28,270 nucleotides of DNA, taken from positions 1-28,270 of IMG/VR virus record IMGVR_UViG_3300017763_004017; one strand, written 5' to 3'. A model generated the notes under the pieces. It was not told the DNA's origin. It searched no databases and was given only the letters and a program-made list of their open reading frames with translations. The stretch comes from a virus. The translations under genes were made by a program, and so were the position numbers. The first letter of the stretch is position 1, and each line of letters begins with the position of its first letter. Below, piece by piece: positions 20,541 through 28,270 of the stretch.

Positions 20541-22760
20541 ATGTCAATTAAATCCTTGATGAATTATACGTTCGTTTCTAAATACGCAAGGTGGGATGAA
20601 AGCAAAGAAAGAAGAGAGACATGGGGTGAATCAGTTGATCGAGTAAGACAGATGATGATTGACAAATATGCTGACCCATCCGATCCTAATGTTATAACTG
20701 ATAGCGAAGAACACATCGACATTGTTAAATCAATTGATCAAGCTTACAGTGATATGAAGAAGAAAAAGCTTCTTGGTTCACAAAGAGCTTTACAGTTTGG
20801 TGGCTCTCCTATATTCAAACATAATGCTAGAATATATAATTGTATTGCATCATATATTGATAGAACAAGATTTTTCCAAGAGTGCATGTATCTGCTATTA
20901 TGTGGGTGTGGAACTGGATTTTCTGTACAAAAACATCATATCGCTAAACTTCCTAACTTAATTAAAGGAAAGAATGGTCAAAAGAAATTTATCATTAAAG
21001 ATTCTATTGAGGGATGGTCAGACGCAGTGGGCGTTCTTGTCTCTAGTTATTTTAAGGGAGATAATCTTTTCCCTGAATATAATGGTAAAACAATTGTTTT
21101 CGACTACTCAGAAATACGTCCAGCAGGCTCTCATTTAAAGTCTAGCGGAGGGAAGGCTCCCGGCCCAGATCCTTTAAGAAATGCCCTCACAAGCATCAAG
21201 AAGACCCTTGATGGAGCTATTAAAAATGGACAGAAGAAACTTAGACCTATTGAAGCATATGATATAGTGATGTATGCGGCTGACGCTGTAATTAGTGGTG
21301 GTGTTCGTCGTAGCGCTACAATTTGCTTGTTTTCTGCTGACGACGAAGAAATGGCGAAAGCCAAAACTGGATCATGGTTTACTGACAACCCACAGCGCGG
21401 ACGTTCCAACAATTCTGCATTGCTTTTGCGAAACGAGACAACTAAAGAACAGTTTTCTGAACTAATGCAATCCGTAAAAGAGTTTGGAGAGCCGGGATTT
21501 GTCTGGTCTGATTCTACAGAGCTGATTGTGAATCCATGCGTGGAAATTGGCATGTGGCCTGTAGACGAAAAGACAGGTAAAACTGGGTGGCAGGCTTGTA
21601 ATCTATCGACTATTAACTGCTCCAAAGTAACAACCAAAAAAGAATTTTACGAAGCATGTGCTTCCGCTGCAATTATTGGAACACTACAAGCTGGATTTGC
21701 TAGCTTTCCATATCTCGGAGAGGTTTCAGAAAGAATTATAAGCCGCGAAGCTTTGTTAGGAGTGTCGATGACGGGCGTTATGGAGCAACATGAAATCTGT
21801 CTTGATCCAGAAGTGCAAAAGAAGGGCGCAGAAATAGTTAAAGAAACAAATAAAAAAATGGCAAAATTAATTGGTGTCAATCAAGCTGCAAGAACTACAT
21901 GTGTCAAGCCCGAAGGAACGTCTAGTTGCATTCTTGGAACGTCATCTGGCATACATCCCCATCACGCCAAGAGATACATCCGTAGAGTCCAAGCAAATAA
22001 AATGGAGCCTATCTACCAACACTTCAGAAGTATTAATCCTAGAGCCTGTGAAGAGTCCGTATGGTCTAACAATGACTCGGATGACGTAGTAGCATTTTGT
22101 GTGGAGGTTCCTGACGGTGCGAAGATTAAAAATCAAGTTGGAGCAATTGACTTGCTTGAATATGTCAGGAGTACGCAGCGTAACTGGGTTGTCAGCGGTA
22201 CAAATCCTAAGCAATGTACTCAACCTTGGTTAACACATAATGTATCTAATACTATCAATGTTAAACCAGACGAATGGCAAGAAGTTACAAGTTTTATTTA
22301 TAAAAATCGTAAGTATTTCTGTGGTGTTTCTTTATTACCAATCGCTGGAGATAAAGACTACGCACAAGCTCCATTCACAACGGTGTATTTACCTAGCGAG
22401 CAGATACAGCACTACGGAGACGCTGCGATGTTTGTTAGTGGACTGATAGAAGTTGGACTTTCTCTGTATGAAGATAATCTTTGGTCTGCCTGCGATAGCC
22501 TGCTAGGTGTTGGTCAAAAACATAAAGATAAAGATAAAAAGTCTTATCAAAATAAATGTCAACAGTTTGCTGACAGATACATGAACGGAGATCTAAAACA
22601 ACTTACATATTGCATGAAAGATGTCTACAACTGGAAAGAATGGCTAGATATTAAACGTGAGTACAAAGATATAGACTACACAGTGGTGATAGAAAAAGAA
22701 AATAATGTTAATCCAGTTCAAGAAGTAGCTTGCGCTGGCGGGAAGTGTGATATAATTTAA
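20541..22760 (+). CDS. nrdJ: class II (adenosylcobalamin-dependent) ribonucleotide reductase, monomeric NrdJ/RTPR type
   Basis: The 739-aa protein has the full monomeric class II layout. Cys101 (in IYNCIASY) and Cys353 (in QACNLSTINC) form the expected redox pair. N331-P-C333-V-E335 holds the thiyl radical Cys and catalytic Glu. The C-terminal pair Cys731 and Cys736 (CAGGKCDII) re-reduces the active site, exactly as in the Lactobacillus enzyme type. GGVRRSATICLF is the RNR core segment. It converts ribonucleotides to deoxyribonucleotides using coenzyme B12, so it works with or without oxygen but depends on host cobalamin supply. The dUTPase gene follows 27 bases later. Confidence 0.95.
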   Translation: MSIKSLMNYTFVSKYARWDESKERRETWGESVDRVRQMMIDKYADPSDPNVITDSEEHIDIVKSIDQAYSDMKKKKLLGSQRALQFGGSPIFKHNARIYNCIASYIDRTRFFQECMYLLLCGCGTGFSVQKHHIAKLPNLIKGKNGQKKFIIKDSIEGWSDAVGVLVSSYFKGDNLFPEYNGKTIVFDYSEIRPAGSHLKSSGGKAPGPDPLRNALTSIKKTLDGAIKNGQKKLRPIEAYDIVMYAADAVISGGVRRSATICLFSADDEEMAKAKTGSWFTDNPQRGRSNNSALLLRNETTKEQFSELMQSVKEFGEPGFVWSDSTELIVNPCVEIGMWPVDEKTGKTGWQACNLSTINCSKVTTKKEFYEACASAAIIGTLQAGFASFPYLGEVSERIISREALLGVSMTGVMEQHEICLDPEVQKKGAEIVKETNKKMAKLIGVNQAARTTCVKPEGTSSCILGTSSGIHPHHAKRYIRRVQANKMEPIYQHFRSINPRACEESVWSNNDSDDVVAFCVEVPDGAKIKNQVGAIDLLEYVRSTQRNWVVSGTNPKQCTQPWLTHNVSNTINVKPDEWQEVTSFIYKNRKYFCGVSLLPIAGDKDYAQAPFTTVYLPSEQIQHYGDAAMFVSGLIEVGLSLYEDNLWSACDSLLGVGQKHKDKDKKSYQNKCQQFADRYMNGDLKQLTYCMKDVYNWKEWLDIKREYKDIDYTVVIEKENNVNPVQEVACAGGKCDII
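22748..22756 (+). promoter_or_regulatory. possible extended -10 promoter before dut
   Basis: TGATATAAT is a TGnTATAAT extended -10 element inside the last codons of the RNR gene. The -35 region is poor (TTGCGC at 22730-22735, 15-bp spacing). It could drive dut and phoH separately, but such sequences also occur by chance in AT-rich DNA. Confidence 0.3.
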
Positions 22761-22787
22761 GAATAACTATAATTAAAAGAGGGAACT

Positions 22788-23216
22788 ATGATCTGGACTG
22801 TAAATGTTAATTTACTTAACAACAACGCTACTAAGCCAACAAAAGCACATACAGACGATGCAGGATGGGATTTGTACTCTTCTGTTGATATAAACATTAA
22901 ACCAAAACAAAGAGATGTAATAAACACCGGCATCTCTTTAGAAATGCCAAATCATTTTGCTGGACTTATCTGGCCCCGATCTGGCATGGCAGTTAAACAT
23001 GGTGCAGACGTACTAGCTGGAGTTGTAGACTCTGGCTACAGAGGAGAGGTCATGGTTTGCTTGTATAACACTGGAGACAAGATATTGCAAGTAAAGCGTG
23101 GGGATAGAATCGCACAGATTATATTCCAAGAGGTTCCCGAAGTGGGTATCACCGTAATAGACTCACTAGGCTCCTCGCAACGAGGGAGTAATGGTTTTGG
23201 CAGCACAGGCACATAA
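22788..23216 (+). CDS. dut: dUTPase (trimeric type)
   Basis: All five trimeric dUTPase motifs are present in 142 aa: I DDAGWDL (23-29), II PRSGMAVKHG (63-72), III GVVDSGYRGE (78-87) with catalytic Asp81, IV GDRIAQ (105-110) and V RGSNGFGSTG (132-141). It hydrolyses dUTP to dUMP and pyrophosphate, preventing uracil in phage DNA and feeding dTMP synthesis with the dCMP deaminase at 1373. GAGGGA precedes the start. The 3' end overlaps phoH by 26 bases, so motif V is encoded in DNA that also codes the PhoH N-terminus. Confidence 0.96.
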   Translation: MIWTVNVNLLNNNATKPTKAHTDDAGWDLYSSVDINIKPKQRDVINTGISLEMPNHFAGLIWPRSGMAVKHGADVLAGVVDSGYRGEVMVCLYNTGDKILQVKRGDRIAQIIFQEVPEVGITVIDSLGSSQRGSNGFGSTGT

Positions 23217-23874
23217 CAATCGAAAAAAGCGTAAAGAAAAAAAAGAATGTAAACCAAACGTACTGGAGGCTAAAACTCAAAATCAAAAAAATTATATCAG
23301 ATCTATTGTAGAAAATGATGTGGTTTTTTGCACAGGTCCATCTGGTAGCGGTAAATCTTTTATTGCTGCGGGGTTGGCGGCGCAAAAATTATTAAAAGAC
23401 GATATTGATACAATTATTGTCACAAGACCTTTAGTGTGTACAGGTAGAGATCTTGGGTCTTTGCCGGGAGAATTAAACGATAAGATAAAGCCGTACCTAC
23501 AACCTATGGAAGAAAATTTACGTTATTTTTTAGGTCGTGATAGGTTTGGTATGTATTTCAACCAACGCAGAATCAGGTTTGAACCCTTAGAAACAATGCG
23601 CGGGTCTACGTTTCACGACTCATATATGATATTAGATGAAGCTCAGAACTGCACGTTGGAACAAATAAAAATGTTTGTTACAAGAATGGGAAAACATTCT
23701 AAGGTATTAATTAACGGCGACAATAAACAGACAGATATTGACAGAAATAGTGGGTTAGATTTTTGTATAGAAAGATTAAATGAAGTACAGGGTGTCGGAA
23801 TCTGTAAATTAGAGTATCATGATATACAGAGAAATGGAATAATTGGAGCAGTGCTTTACGCGCTGGAAGAATAA
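23191..23874 (+). CDS. phoH: PhoH-like ATPase
   Basis: The 227-aa protein has the PhoH P-loop ATPase core. Walker A is GPSGSGKS (49-56), TRPLVCTGRDLGSLPGELND is the hallmark PhoH segment, and Walker B ends in Asp149-Glu150 (ILDEAQNC). The later LINGDNKQTDI segment matches sensor I. The first ~25 residues are very basic. PhoH homologues are common in marine phages; their role is unclear (RNA helicase-like or phosphate-stress related). The ATG is preceded by GAGGGA and lies inside the end of dut. It overlaps the next gene by 1 base. Confidence 0.93.
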   Translation: MVLAAQAHNNRKKRKEKKECKPNVLEAKTQNQKNYIRSIVENDVVFCTGPSGSGKSFIAAGLAAQKLLKDDIDTIIVTRPLVCTGRDLGSLPGELNDKIKPYLQPMEENLRYFLGRDRFGMYFNQRRIRFEPLETMRGSTFHDSYMILDEAQNCTLEQIKMFVTRMGKHSKVLINGDNKQTDIDRNSGLDFCIERLNEVQGVGICKLEYHDIQRNGIIGAVLYALEE

Positions 23875-24212
23875 TGCTATATGATTATCAATGTACAACA
23901 TGTAACCATGTAATGGAAGATGTGCAGCAATCTATTAAAGATGATGCGTTAACTAAATGTCCAGAGTGTAACGAAGAATCTTTAGAGCGAGTGATAACTG
24001 GAGGTCTGTACGGACATGTTTATCAAGAACCAACCACTATTGGTCAACAATGTGATAAAAATTGGAAGAACAAGGGCCATTATGAGAGATCTAACGCTAT
24101 GCAAAAACAAGACGACAAAGCGAGAGAGCAGAGAGAGTCAAGGAGAATGATTAACAGAATGAATAAAGAACATCAACACCATTATATAATGACAGGACAA
24201 AAAAGAGGTTAA
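23874..24212 (+). CDS. FmdB-type zinc-ribbon protein (112 aa)
   Basis: MLYDYQCTTCNHVMEDVQQS opens with the FmdB-like zinc-ribbon pattern. Cys7-x-x-Cys10 and Cys29-x-x-Cys32 (KCPECNEE) form the two knuckles. A glycine turn (VITGGLYGH) follows, then a long charged helix rich in Lys, Arg and Gln. Small zinc-ribbon proteins like this are often found in phages as putative regulatory proteins that bind nucleic acids or other proteins. It starts 1 base inside the phoH stop. The target is unknown. Confidence 0.75.
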   Translation: MLYDYQCTTCNHVMEDVQQSIKDDALTKCPECNEESLERVITGGLYGHVYQEPTTIGQQCDKNWKNKGHYERSNAMQKQDDKAREQRESRRMINRMNKEHQHHYIMTGQKRG

Positions 24213-24213
24213 T

Positions 24214-24486
24214 ATGAAATATAATAGAAATGGCGAAGAGTATTCAGACGAAGACATATTAATTTTTGCTGAAAAACTAGAAGGATCTCGACAAACTGTT
24301 TTTAGTGTTTTAACGCACAACAATAACTTATACGATCCTTTAGGCGCAGATAGTAATAGAGAATCAAACTTAATTCTGTCGCTTAGAAATACAAATGAAG
24401 ATACGTTCAAATCTTATATAAAGTATTTGAAAACGAATAGTAGGATTTATATAACTAAGGCACAGAGGAGTTTTTTAAATGGCTAA
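24214..24486 (+). CDS. hypothetical protein (90 aa)
   Basis: A 90-aa soluble protein with an N-terminal helix (SDEDILIFAEKLEGS) and a basic C-terminus (YITKAQRSFLNG). AAGAGG lies just upstream of the ATG. It overlaps the next gene by 8 bases. No recognisable domain. Confidence 0.65.
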   Translation: MKYNRNGEEYSDEDILIFAEKLEGSRQTVFSVLTHNNNLYDPLGADSNRESNLILSLRNTNEDTFKSYIKYLKTNSRIYITKAQRSFLNG

Positions 24487-24763
24487 AAAGGGACCGCTTG
24501 GAAAAGCAGAGGTGTACTATATTGAACACCACAGAGACGAACACGATGTTGATACACTTGCCAAGGACTTAGATAGAACAAAGTCTTCTATTACTAAGTA
24601 TTTAAAAGATCATCCATCTACAGTAAAAAGTATGTTGGACCAAAGTATTACACGACATAAAGGCGGCGCAGTCATGACGGAAAGTGCCTCCTCCATATCT
24701 GACGCAGTTGCTCAAAAAGGAACTCCTTTGACCGATTCTTGCACAACTACAATAAAGAAATGA
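24479..24763 (+). CDS. small HTH-like regulator candidate (94 aa)
   Basis: MAKKGPLGKAEVYYIEHHRD begins a pattern known from short phage proteins of T4-superfamily aquatic phages. VDTLAKDLDRTKSSITKYLK (24-43) reads as a helix-turn-helix of the RNAP-sigma or Trp-repressor type. The C-terminal GAVMTESASSISDAVAQKG is a conserved-looking second segment. It could bind DNA or the RNA polymerase. Position among early-type genes and small size suit a regulatory function. Certainty on the HTH is moderate. Confidence 0.6.
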   Translation: MAKKGPLGKAEVYYIEHHRDEHDVDTLAKDLDRTKSSITKYLKDHPSTVKSMLDQSITRHKGGAVMTESASSISDAVAQKGTPLTDSCTTTIKK

Positions 24764-25203
24764 CATATATATTTGAAGAAGAAGGCTGGAAGATATATTA
24801 CAAGAATAATCCAAAACATAGAAAAACAATATGGATTTATGTAAAATTTTCTAATGGCTCAACAGTGTTTTTAAAAGACATTAAAGAGTGGTTGACTATT
24901 CAAGATTATTGCCGCAAAAAAAATCTTAATGTCTACAGTGTTGGCTTGCAGTATAAGTCTCATAGAGAGACTATTGATTGCTCGCAGTCGGATGGCGCTT
25001 ACGTAGTTACATCTATACGTGGTCAATATGGAGGTGAGTCCAAACAGTGTTTTACAATTGGAAAGATACAAGGGGGCATGGTGCTAAAAGAGTTATGGTC
25101 TACCCCCGAATTGACGAGAGAAGACCACTATGAAGATAGTGTTGACACTTGCTTTAGAGAGGCTTTAGTGTATAATGAAAAAGCAAAAGGCAAAACTGTT
25201 TAA
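24760..25203 (+). CDS. hypothetical protein (147 aa)
   Basis: The start at 24760 (MTYIFEEEGWKIYYKNNPKH) overlaps the previous stop as ATGA and is preferred over an in-frame ATG at 24739. The protein has a beta-rich N-terminal half and a central KSHRETIDCSQSDGAYVVT stretch. YCRKKNLNVYSVGLQYKSH resembles a small substrate- or nucleic-acid-binding fold. I do not recognise the family. It overlaps the next gene by 29 bases. Confidence 0.65.
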   Translation: MTYIFEEEGWKIYYKNNPKHRKTIWIYVKFSNGSTVFLKDIKEWLTIQDYCRKKNLNVYSVGLQYKSHRETIDCSQSDGAYVVTSIRGQYGGESKQCFTIGKIQGGMVLKELWSTPELTREDHYEDSVDTCFREALVYNEKAKGKTV

Positions 25204-25702
25204 TAAAGAGTACCAAAAACAGTGGTCTGAGGAATATAGATACAAGCACATCCACACTGGAGAGCATTGCACTTTTGAATCTTACATTGCTGAATACTTG
25301 ATATTGAGATGGACAGACGCTTTCAAAATGGACAAACCGTCTTATAAATTTTGGACCAAGGGAGACAAGTATCATGATGTATTCATGAGAAATATGAAAG
25401 CCGCTAGACAATTACGAAAAAAGTTTGACCCAGCGATCATACTATCCGCTGTAAAATCAGAACATTTTGAAAAAATATATCACATTGGACTCAAAGCTCA
25501 CAGTCCAGCAGGATGGAAATATAATCCTGTTGCAATAGAGGCCATAAAGAGGTATCATAAAGAACGCGAAGACTCTTTAAAGCTATCTCAAGAGTCTAAT
25601 AAAGAAGTTGCGATTGAAGAAATAGAGTCAAAGACGTTGAAACATAGAAATAAACAGTACGCAAACAAGAAAAGTTCAATCAACAAATTGAGGAAACTAT
25701 GA
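25175..25702 (+). CDS. hypothetical basic protein (175 aa)
   Basis: The 175-aa protein is strongly basic at both ends (MKKQKAKLFNKEYQKQWSEE at the start, NKKSSINKLRKL at the end), with aromatic and Lys/Arg-rich helices between. FESYIAEYLILRWTDAFKM and LPSYKFW-like aromatic patches give it a DNA-associated look. It overlaps its upstream neighbour by 29 bases and the recA-like gene by 4 bases (ATGA), which suggests a role in recombination or replication, but no domain is recognised. Confidence 0.7.
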   Translation: MKKQKAKLFNKEYQKQWSEEYRYKHIHTGEHCTFESYIAEYLILRWTDAFKMDKPSYKFWTKGDKYHDVFMRNMKAARQLRKKFDPAIILSAVKSEHFEKIYHIGLKAHSPAGWKYNPVAIEAIKRYHKEREDSLKLSQESNKEVAIEEIESKTLKHRNKQYANKKSSINKLRKL

Positions 25703-26811
25703 GTAAAGTAAAGAAAAAGAAAACATCTAACAAATTTGACACGGATGTTGTTAGCAATAGCGTAGTAGGTAAGTATGGAGATGTTGTTAGCACTGGAACT
25801 GAAGTGTTGGCAACTATAAACGACCTAGAAGTTGTTGGCATCTCTCCCGCACTTGACATAGCGCTTGGTGGTGGATTGCGTGAGGGGTCTGTAGTGGTTA
25901 TGACAGGAGATCCAAAGTCTGGAAAAACAACCACAGCACTACATTTTGCAGCAAAGTGTCAAGCTAAAGGTAAGCGCGTTATTTATCTTAACACCGAGGG
26001 TAGATTGTCTAAGCAAAACTTTGATGGCATTAAAGGTCTTGACCCAGATGGAATTCTTATTGTTCAGTCTACAGATGACAAAATTTTATCAGCAGAAGAC
26101 TTTTTAAACATTGTAGAATATTATATTAATAACGATCCCGGTTGTTTAATAATTACAGACTCACTATCTAATATGGTTCCACAAGTAGAACTAGACGGTG
26201 AAGTTAGAACGGGTGTGCGAAACGCTTTACCTCGATTGCTTTCTATGTTTTTTAAACGAATTAGTGGCACACTGATGAAGAACAAAACAATTCTTGTTTG
26301 CATAACGCACAACATCGCAAACACTGGCGGCTCCCCATACTCTCCATCTAAAATGGCAGACTGCGGCAATATGCTACAGTATCAAGCTGGAACTAATATG
26401 GTTATCACTCATCGTGGTCGCTGGCAAGTTCCGAAGGATACTGGCCCTCACGTTGGTCAAATTGCAAATTGGAATATTAAAACCTCTTGCGCTGGAGGTA
26501 CTCCAAATAGCACGGCAGAGAGCTGGATTCGTTATGGAATTGGCCTAGATGAGACTCAGGAGGTCGTGCAGATAGCCTGTGAGTTCAGACTCATAAAGAC
26601 TGCTGGCGCTTGGTATACTATCCAGTGCGCTATTGACAACGTAGACAATAAAATCGTACAAAAATTACTAAAAGATAATAACGTGGGAGAAAAACCAGAA
26701 GACATAGAGAGATTTTTTAAATTTCAAGGCTCTAATAACACCCTAGAATTTCTAAATAATAATCCAGATCTTTCATCTTTTATATACGAGCAGATCAGGG
26801 AGCTGTTTTAA
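25699..26811 (+). CDS. uvsX: RecA/UvsX-like recombinase
   Basis: The 370-aa protein has the RecA core. Walker A is GDPKSGKTT (70-78), the catalytic-type Glu100 sits in VIYLNTEGR, and Walker B ends at Asp154 (CLIITDSLSNM). L1 and L2 DNA-binding loop regions follow (SPYSPSKMADCGNMLQYQAG and SCAGGTPNSTAESWIRYGIG). Length and spacing fit T4-type UvsX better than bacterial RecA, which has a longer C-terminal domain. It would form filaments on ssDNA with the SSB at 2495 for recombination-dependent replication. It overlaps the previous gene by ATGA and the next by 1 base. Confidence 0.9.
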   Translation: MSKVKKKKTSNKFDTDVVSNSVVGKYGDVVSTGTEVLATINDLEVVGISPALDIALGGGLREGSVVVMTGDPKSGKTTTALHFAAKCQAKGKRVIYLNTEGRLSKQNFDGIKGLDPDGILIVQSTDDKILSAEDFLNIVEYYINNDPGCLIITDSLSNMVPQVELDGEVRTGVRNALPRLLSMFFKRISGTLMKNKTILVCITHNIANTGGSPYSPSKMADCGNMLQYQAGTNMVITHRGRWQVPKDTGPHVGQIANWNIKTSCAGGTPNSTAESWIRYGIGLDETQEVVQIACEFRLIKTAGAWYTIQCAIDNVDNKIVQKLLKDNNVGEKPEDIERFFKFQGSNNTLEFLNNNPDLSSFIYEQIRELF

Positions 26812-26957
26812 TGGCAAAAATTGATTTGAATAAAACGGAAGCTTGGAGAATACTCGACGCGATGCGTGGGTATAAGAGAGATTATGAACTTACTGATGCG
26901 GCATTAAGAACTATTAAAACTTTAGAAAAAAAATTAAAAATAATAGTAAACTCATGA
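26811..26957 (+). CDS. small helical protein (48 aa)
   Basis: A 48-codon ORF starts on the last base of the recombinase stop and ends TGA at 26955-26957. The product, MAKIDLNKTEAWRILDAMRG followed by a second amphipathic helix (about 27-46), is a plain helical hairpin with many Lys. It overlaps the next possible start by ATGA. Tight packing supports coding; the function is unknown, possibly a recombinase accessory. Confidence 0.55.
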   Translation: MAKIDLNKTEAWRILDAMRGYKRDYELTDAALRTIKTLEKKLKIIVNS

Positions 26958-27250
26958 GTATAATCAACATTGTAGAAATTTCCTGCGGAGTATTAGTTGC
27001 CAAGCTAATAATAGGAGTAATAAATGAAGGCTATTGGTATAAATGGCAGAGAGTACGTGTGGAACTTAAACGGCTACAACGTTCTAGCAAACGACACAAG
27101 AAAAAGATCAAAGTACCACATGAGAGCGCGGAGTCTCCTGAGAGAGATATTCCACTCTTACCGGATACTGGAAGAGGTGAAGCTACCGGGAAGTACGGCG
27201 TCACACAGAAAAGGTGTGCTTTTCCTAGATTTTTTAATCCCCCAAATTAA
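26954..27250 (+). CDS. possible overlapping membrane peptide, uncertain
   Basis: An open frame begins with ATGA overlap at 26954 and reads MSIINIVEISCGVLVAKLII, a clear membrane helix, before entering the nuclease gene in another frame at 27024 (227 bases of overlap). The later part is Lys/Arg/Pro-rich and unlike a folded domain. The first ~23 codons fill an otherwise empty 66-base gap. It may be a real small membrane protein with a long overlap, or a chance frame. Confidence 0.35.
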   Translation: MSIINIVEISCGVLVAKLIIGVINEGYWYKWQRVRVELKRLQRSSKRHKKKIKVPHESAESPERDIPLLPDTGRGEATGKYGVTQKRCAFPRFFNPPN

Positions 27251-27449
27251 ATTAGGCATAGAGGTGCATGGTCAACAACACTACGAGTATACGCCATTCT
27301 TTCATAAAAACAAAGCAGACTTTGCTATTGCAAAAGCCAAAGACGAAGATAAAATAGAATGGTGTGAATTAAACAAGGTTGATTTAATAGTACTAAAGTA
27401 TTCAGATACGGATGAACAATGGAGAGAGCAAATTGAAAACGGCGAGTGA
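27024..27449 (+). CDS. Vsr/MutH-like PD-(D/E)XK-type nuclease candidate (141 aa)
   Basis: The start at 27024 (MKAIGINGREYVWNLNGYNV) has AGGAG at 27013-27017. The C-terminal half carries a nuclease-type pattern: Asp in VLFLDFLIP, then GIEVHGQQHYEYTPFFHKNK with Glu in a strand, Gln-x-His next to it, and later DEDKIEWCELNKVDLIVLKY. This is the layout of Vsr/DUF559-like restriction-fold nucleases, with the Asp and Glu as metal ligands. It follows the UvsX gene and precedes a possible mediator, so a recombination or repair endonuclease is likely. It overlaps the next ORF. Confidence 0.7.
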   Translation: MKAIGINGREYVWNLNGYNVLANDTRKRSKYHMRARSLLREIFHSYRILEEVKLPGSTASHRKGVLFLDFLIPQIKLGIEVHGQQHYEYTPFFHKNKADFAIAKAKDEDKIEWCELNKVDLIVLKYSDTDEQWREQIENGE

Positions 27450-27897
27450 GCAGTTGGCTGACTTGAAAGCTATGGTTGACGACTTTTTAAATGCTAGCCA
27501 TGCTAGGTTTAACAAAAGGTTCAGAGAGGATTGGCATAGATGTGCTAATGCTGACAGAGATACCATAAATACGCTCACTAAAGACGAGCTATTTGCTTGG
27601 GCTTATGAATTGTATAGCTTCTCAACACATCTGCAAGATGAACTAAATATGCAGAAGATTGCGCTAAATTGGTGTAACGATAAGCTAAATAAAATGGTTG
27701 CAAAAAATCACGACCAGTTTAGTAAGTATACCAAGTACGAGGAGCGTAGACCACTTATAATTGTAAATGATGAATATGCAGCAACCGTAGATCATTACCG
27801 TGAGATTGCAGAGTCAAGAGTTCAAGCATTAGATGGAAAGATATATGAATTAAAAAGGAAGGCAGATATATTAATGGAGAAAGGCAAAAGATCATGA
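27412..27897 (+). CDS. coiled-coil protein, possible recombination mediator (161 aa)
   Basis: The 161-aa protein is helical and charged. The C-terminal part has a repeated 'ExRRPLIIVNDEYAATVDHY' then 'AESRVQALDGKIYELKRKAD' pattern, a coiled coil known from phage proteins of unknown function near recA-like genes. The setting and length are compatible with a UvsY-like mediator (T4 UvsY is 137 aa), but sequence similarity is not established. The start could be ATG 27412 or TTG 27433, the latter with GGAGAG at 27421-27426. Confidence 0.6.
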   Translation: MNNGESKLKTASEQLADLKAMVDDFLNASHARFNKRFREDWHRCANADRDTINTLTKDELFAWAYELYSFSTHLQDELNMQKIALNWCNDKLNKMVAKNHDQFSKYTKYEERRPLIIVNDEYAATVDHYREIAESRVQALDGKIYELKRKADILMEKGKRS

Positions 27898-28091
27898 GAG
27901 AAAGGTTTCCAGCAGTATTTGACAGAATTAATTTTATAAAAGAAATAGGACCATACCGAACTATAGATCAAAAAATAGAGAAACATATTGATAAATATAA
28001 TCGCATGTCAGCAGAAGAAAAGAAGACAAAGAAACAACGACTTATAGATAGTTATATCCAATTTAGAAAAAACGGAGGCAAAAACAAATGA
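27894..28091 (+). CDS. hypothetical small basic protein (65 aa)
   Basis: A 65-aa Lys-rich protein starting with ATGA overlap on the previous gene and ending with ATGA overlap on the next. It begins MRERFPAVFDRINFIKEIGP and ends RKNGGKNK. No recognisable domain. Confidence 0.6.
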   Translation: MRERFPAVFDRINFIKEIGPYRTIDQKIEKHIDKYNRMSAEEKKTKKQRLIDSYIQFRKNGGKNK

Positions 28092-28270
28092 GTATGGATG
28101 ATTTTATGAGGTCTCTGTCCGACCAACAGAAAGCAATGTTCTTAGCAGCATTGCAGGACAGTGGTACGCCCCCAAACGAAGAAGACATAGATATTAATCC
28201 CAAGTGGACTACGACGATGCCTCCACACATTAAGAAGGAATTTGAGAACGAAGATACTACTACTTCTGTC
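28088..28270 (+). CDS. hypothetical protein, 3' end cut by window edge
   Basis: The ATG at 28088 overlaps the previous stop and the frame stays open to the end (61 codons). The visible part, MSMDDFMRSLSDQQKAMFLA and onward, is acidic with a Pro/Thr-rich segment (INPKWTTTMPPHIKK). The gene continues beyond the window. No family is recognised. Confidence 0.6.
   Translation, partial: MSMDDFMRSLSDQQKAMFLAALQDSGTPPNEEDIDINPKWTTTMPPHIKKEFENEDTTTSV

Overview
The window is a gene-dense, AT-rich stretch of an uncultured tailed-phage genome (class Caudoviricetes). It is probably a large virus of an aquatic, most likely Gram-negative bacterium. All credible genes lie on the + strand, usually with ATGA or few-base overlaps. 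The replication set (UvsX/RecA-like recombinase, SSB, class II ribonucleotide reductase, dUTPase, dCMP deaminase, PhoH) sits beside virion-type genes, as in T4-superfamily and related marine or freshwater phages. No terminase, portal, capsid or polymerase gene is present, so the family cannot be fixed. No tRNA, CRISPR array, integrase or transposase was seen.

Layout. (1) 1-2827: two sulfotransferase-like genes, a two-helix membrane peptide, dCMP deaminase, small unknown genes and SSB, closed by a strong intrinsic terminator. (2) 2854-6291: a consensus sigma70-type promoter, then a membrane-anchored unknown, a nucleoside deoxyribosyltransferase-like protein, a GT4 glycosyltransferase, two unknowns and a phage sigma factor. 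(3) 6358-8821: a probable virion protein, then a membrane-anchored PAS protein, a small holin-like membrane protein and a papain-like cysteine protease. (4) 8833-18792: surface or appendage genes. These include a 1658-aa protein with about 140 cysteines, mucin-like Thr tracts, repeated four-Cys modules and a 21-bp tandem repeat; a 774-aa Cys-rich protein carrying an intein-like Hint domain; two paralogous tail-fibre N-domain proteins; and a LamG-like protein. (5) 18789-20497: four envelope-directed small proteins with signal peptides or membrane helices. (6) 20541-28270: nucleotide metabolism and recombination genes: class II RNR, dUTPase, PhoH, a zinc-ribbon protein, unknowns, UvsX/RecA, a Vsr-like nuclease and a possible recombination mediator.

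How it works together. RNR, dCMP deaminase, dUTPase and the deoxyribosyltransferase-like protein would feed dNTP supply. SSB, UvsX, the nuclease and the following coiled-coil gene form a recombination-dependent replication module. The sigma factor lies immediately upstream of the virion region and could switch the host polymerase to late genes. The most unusual region is 8.8-16.7 kb. There a giant disulfide-rich, Thr-tract protein and a second Cys-rich protein with an embedded self-processing domain may form a covalently processed extracellular appendage. The glycosyltransferase and sulfotransferases elsewhere in the window raise the speculative option that its Thr tracts are modified.
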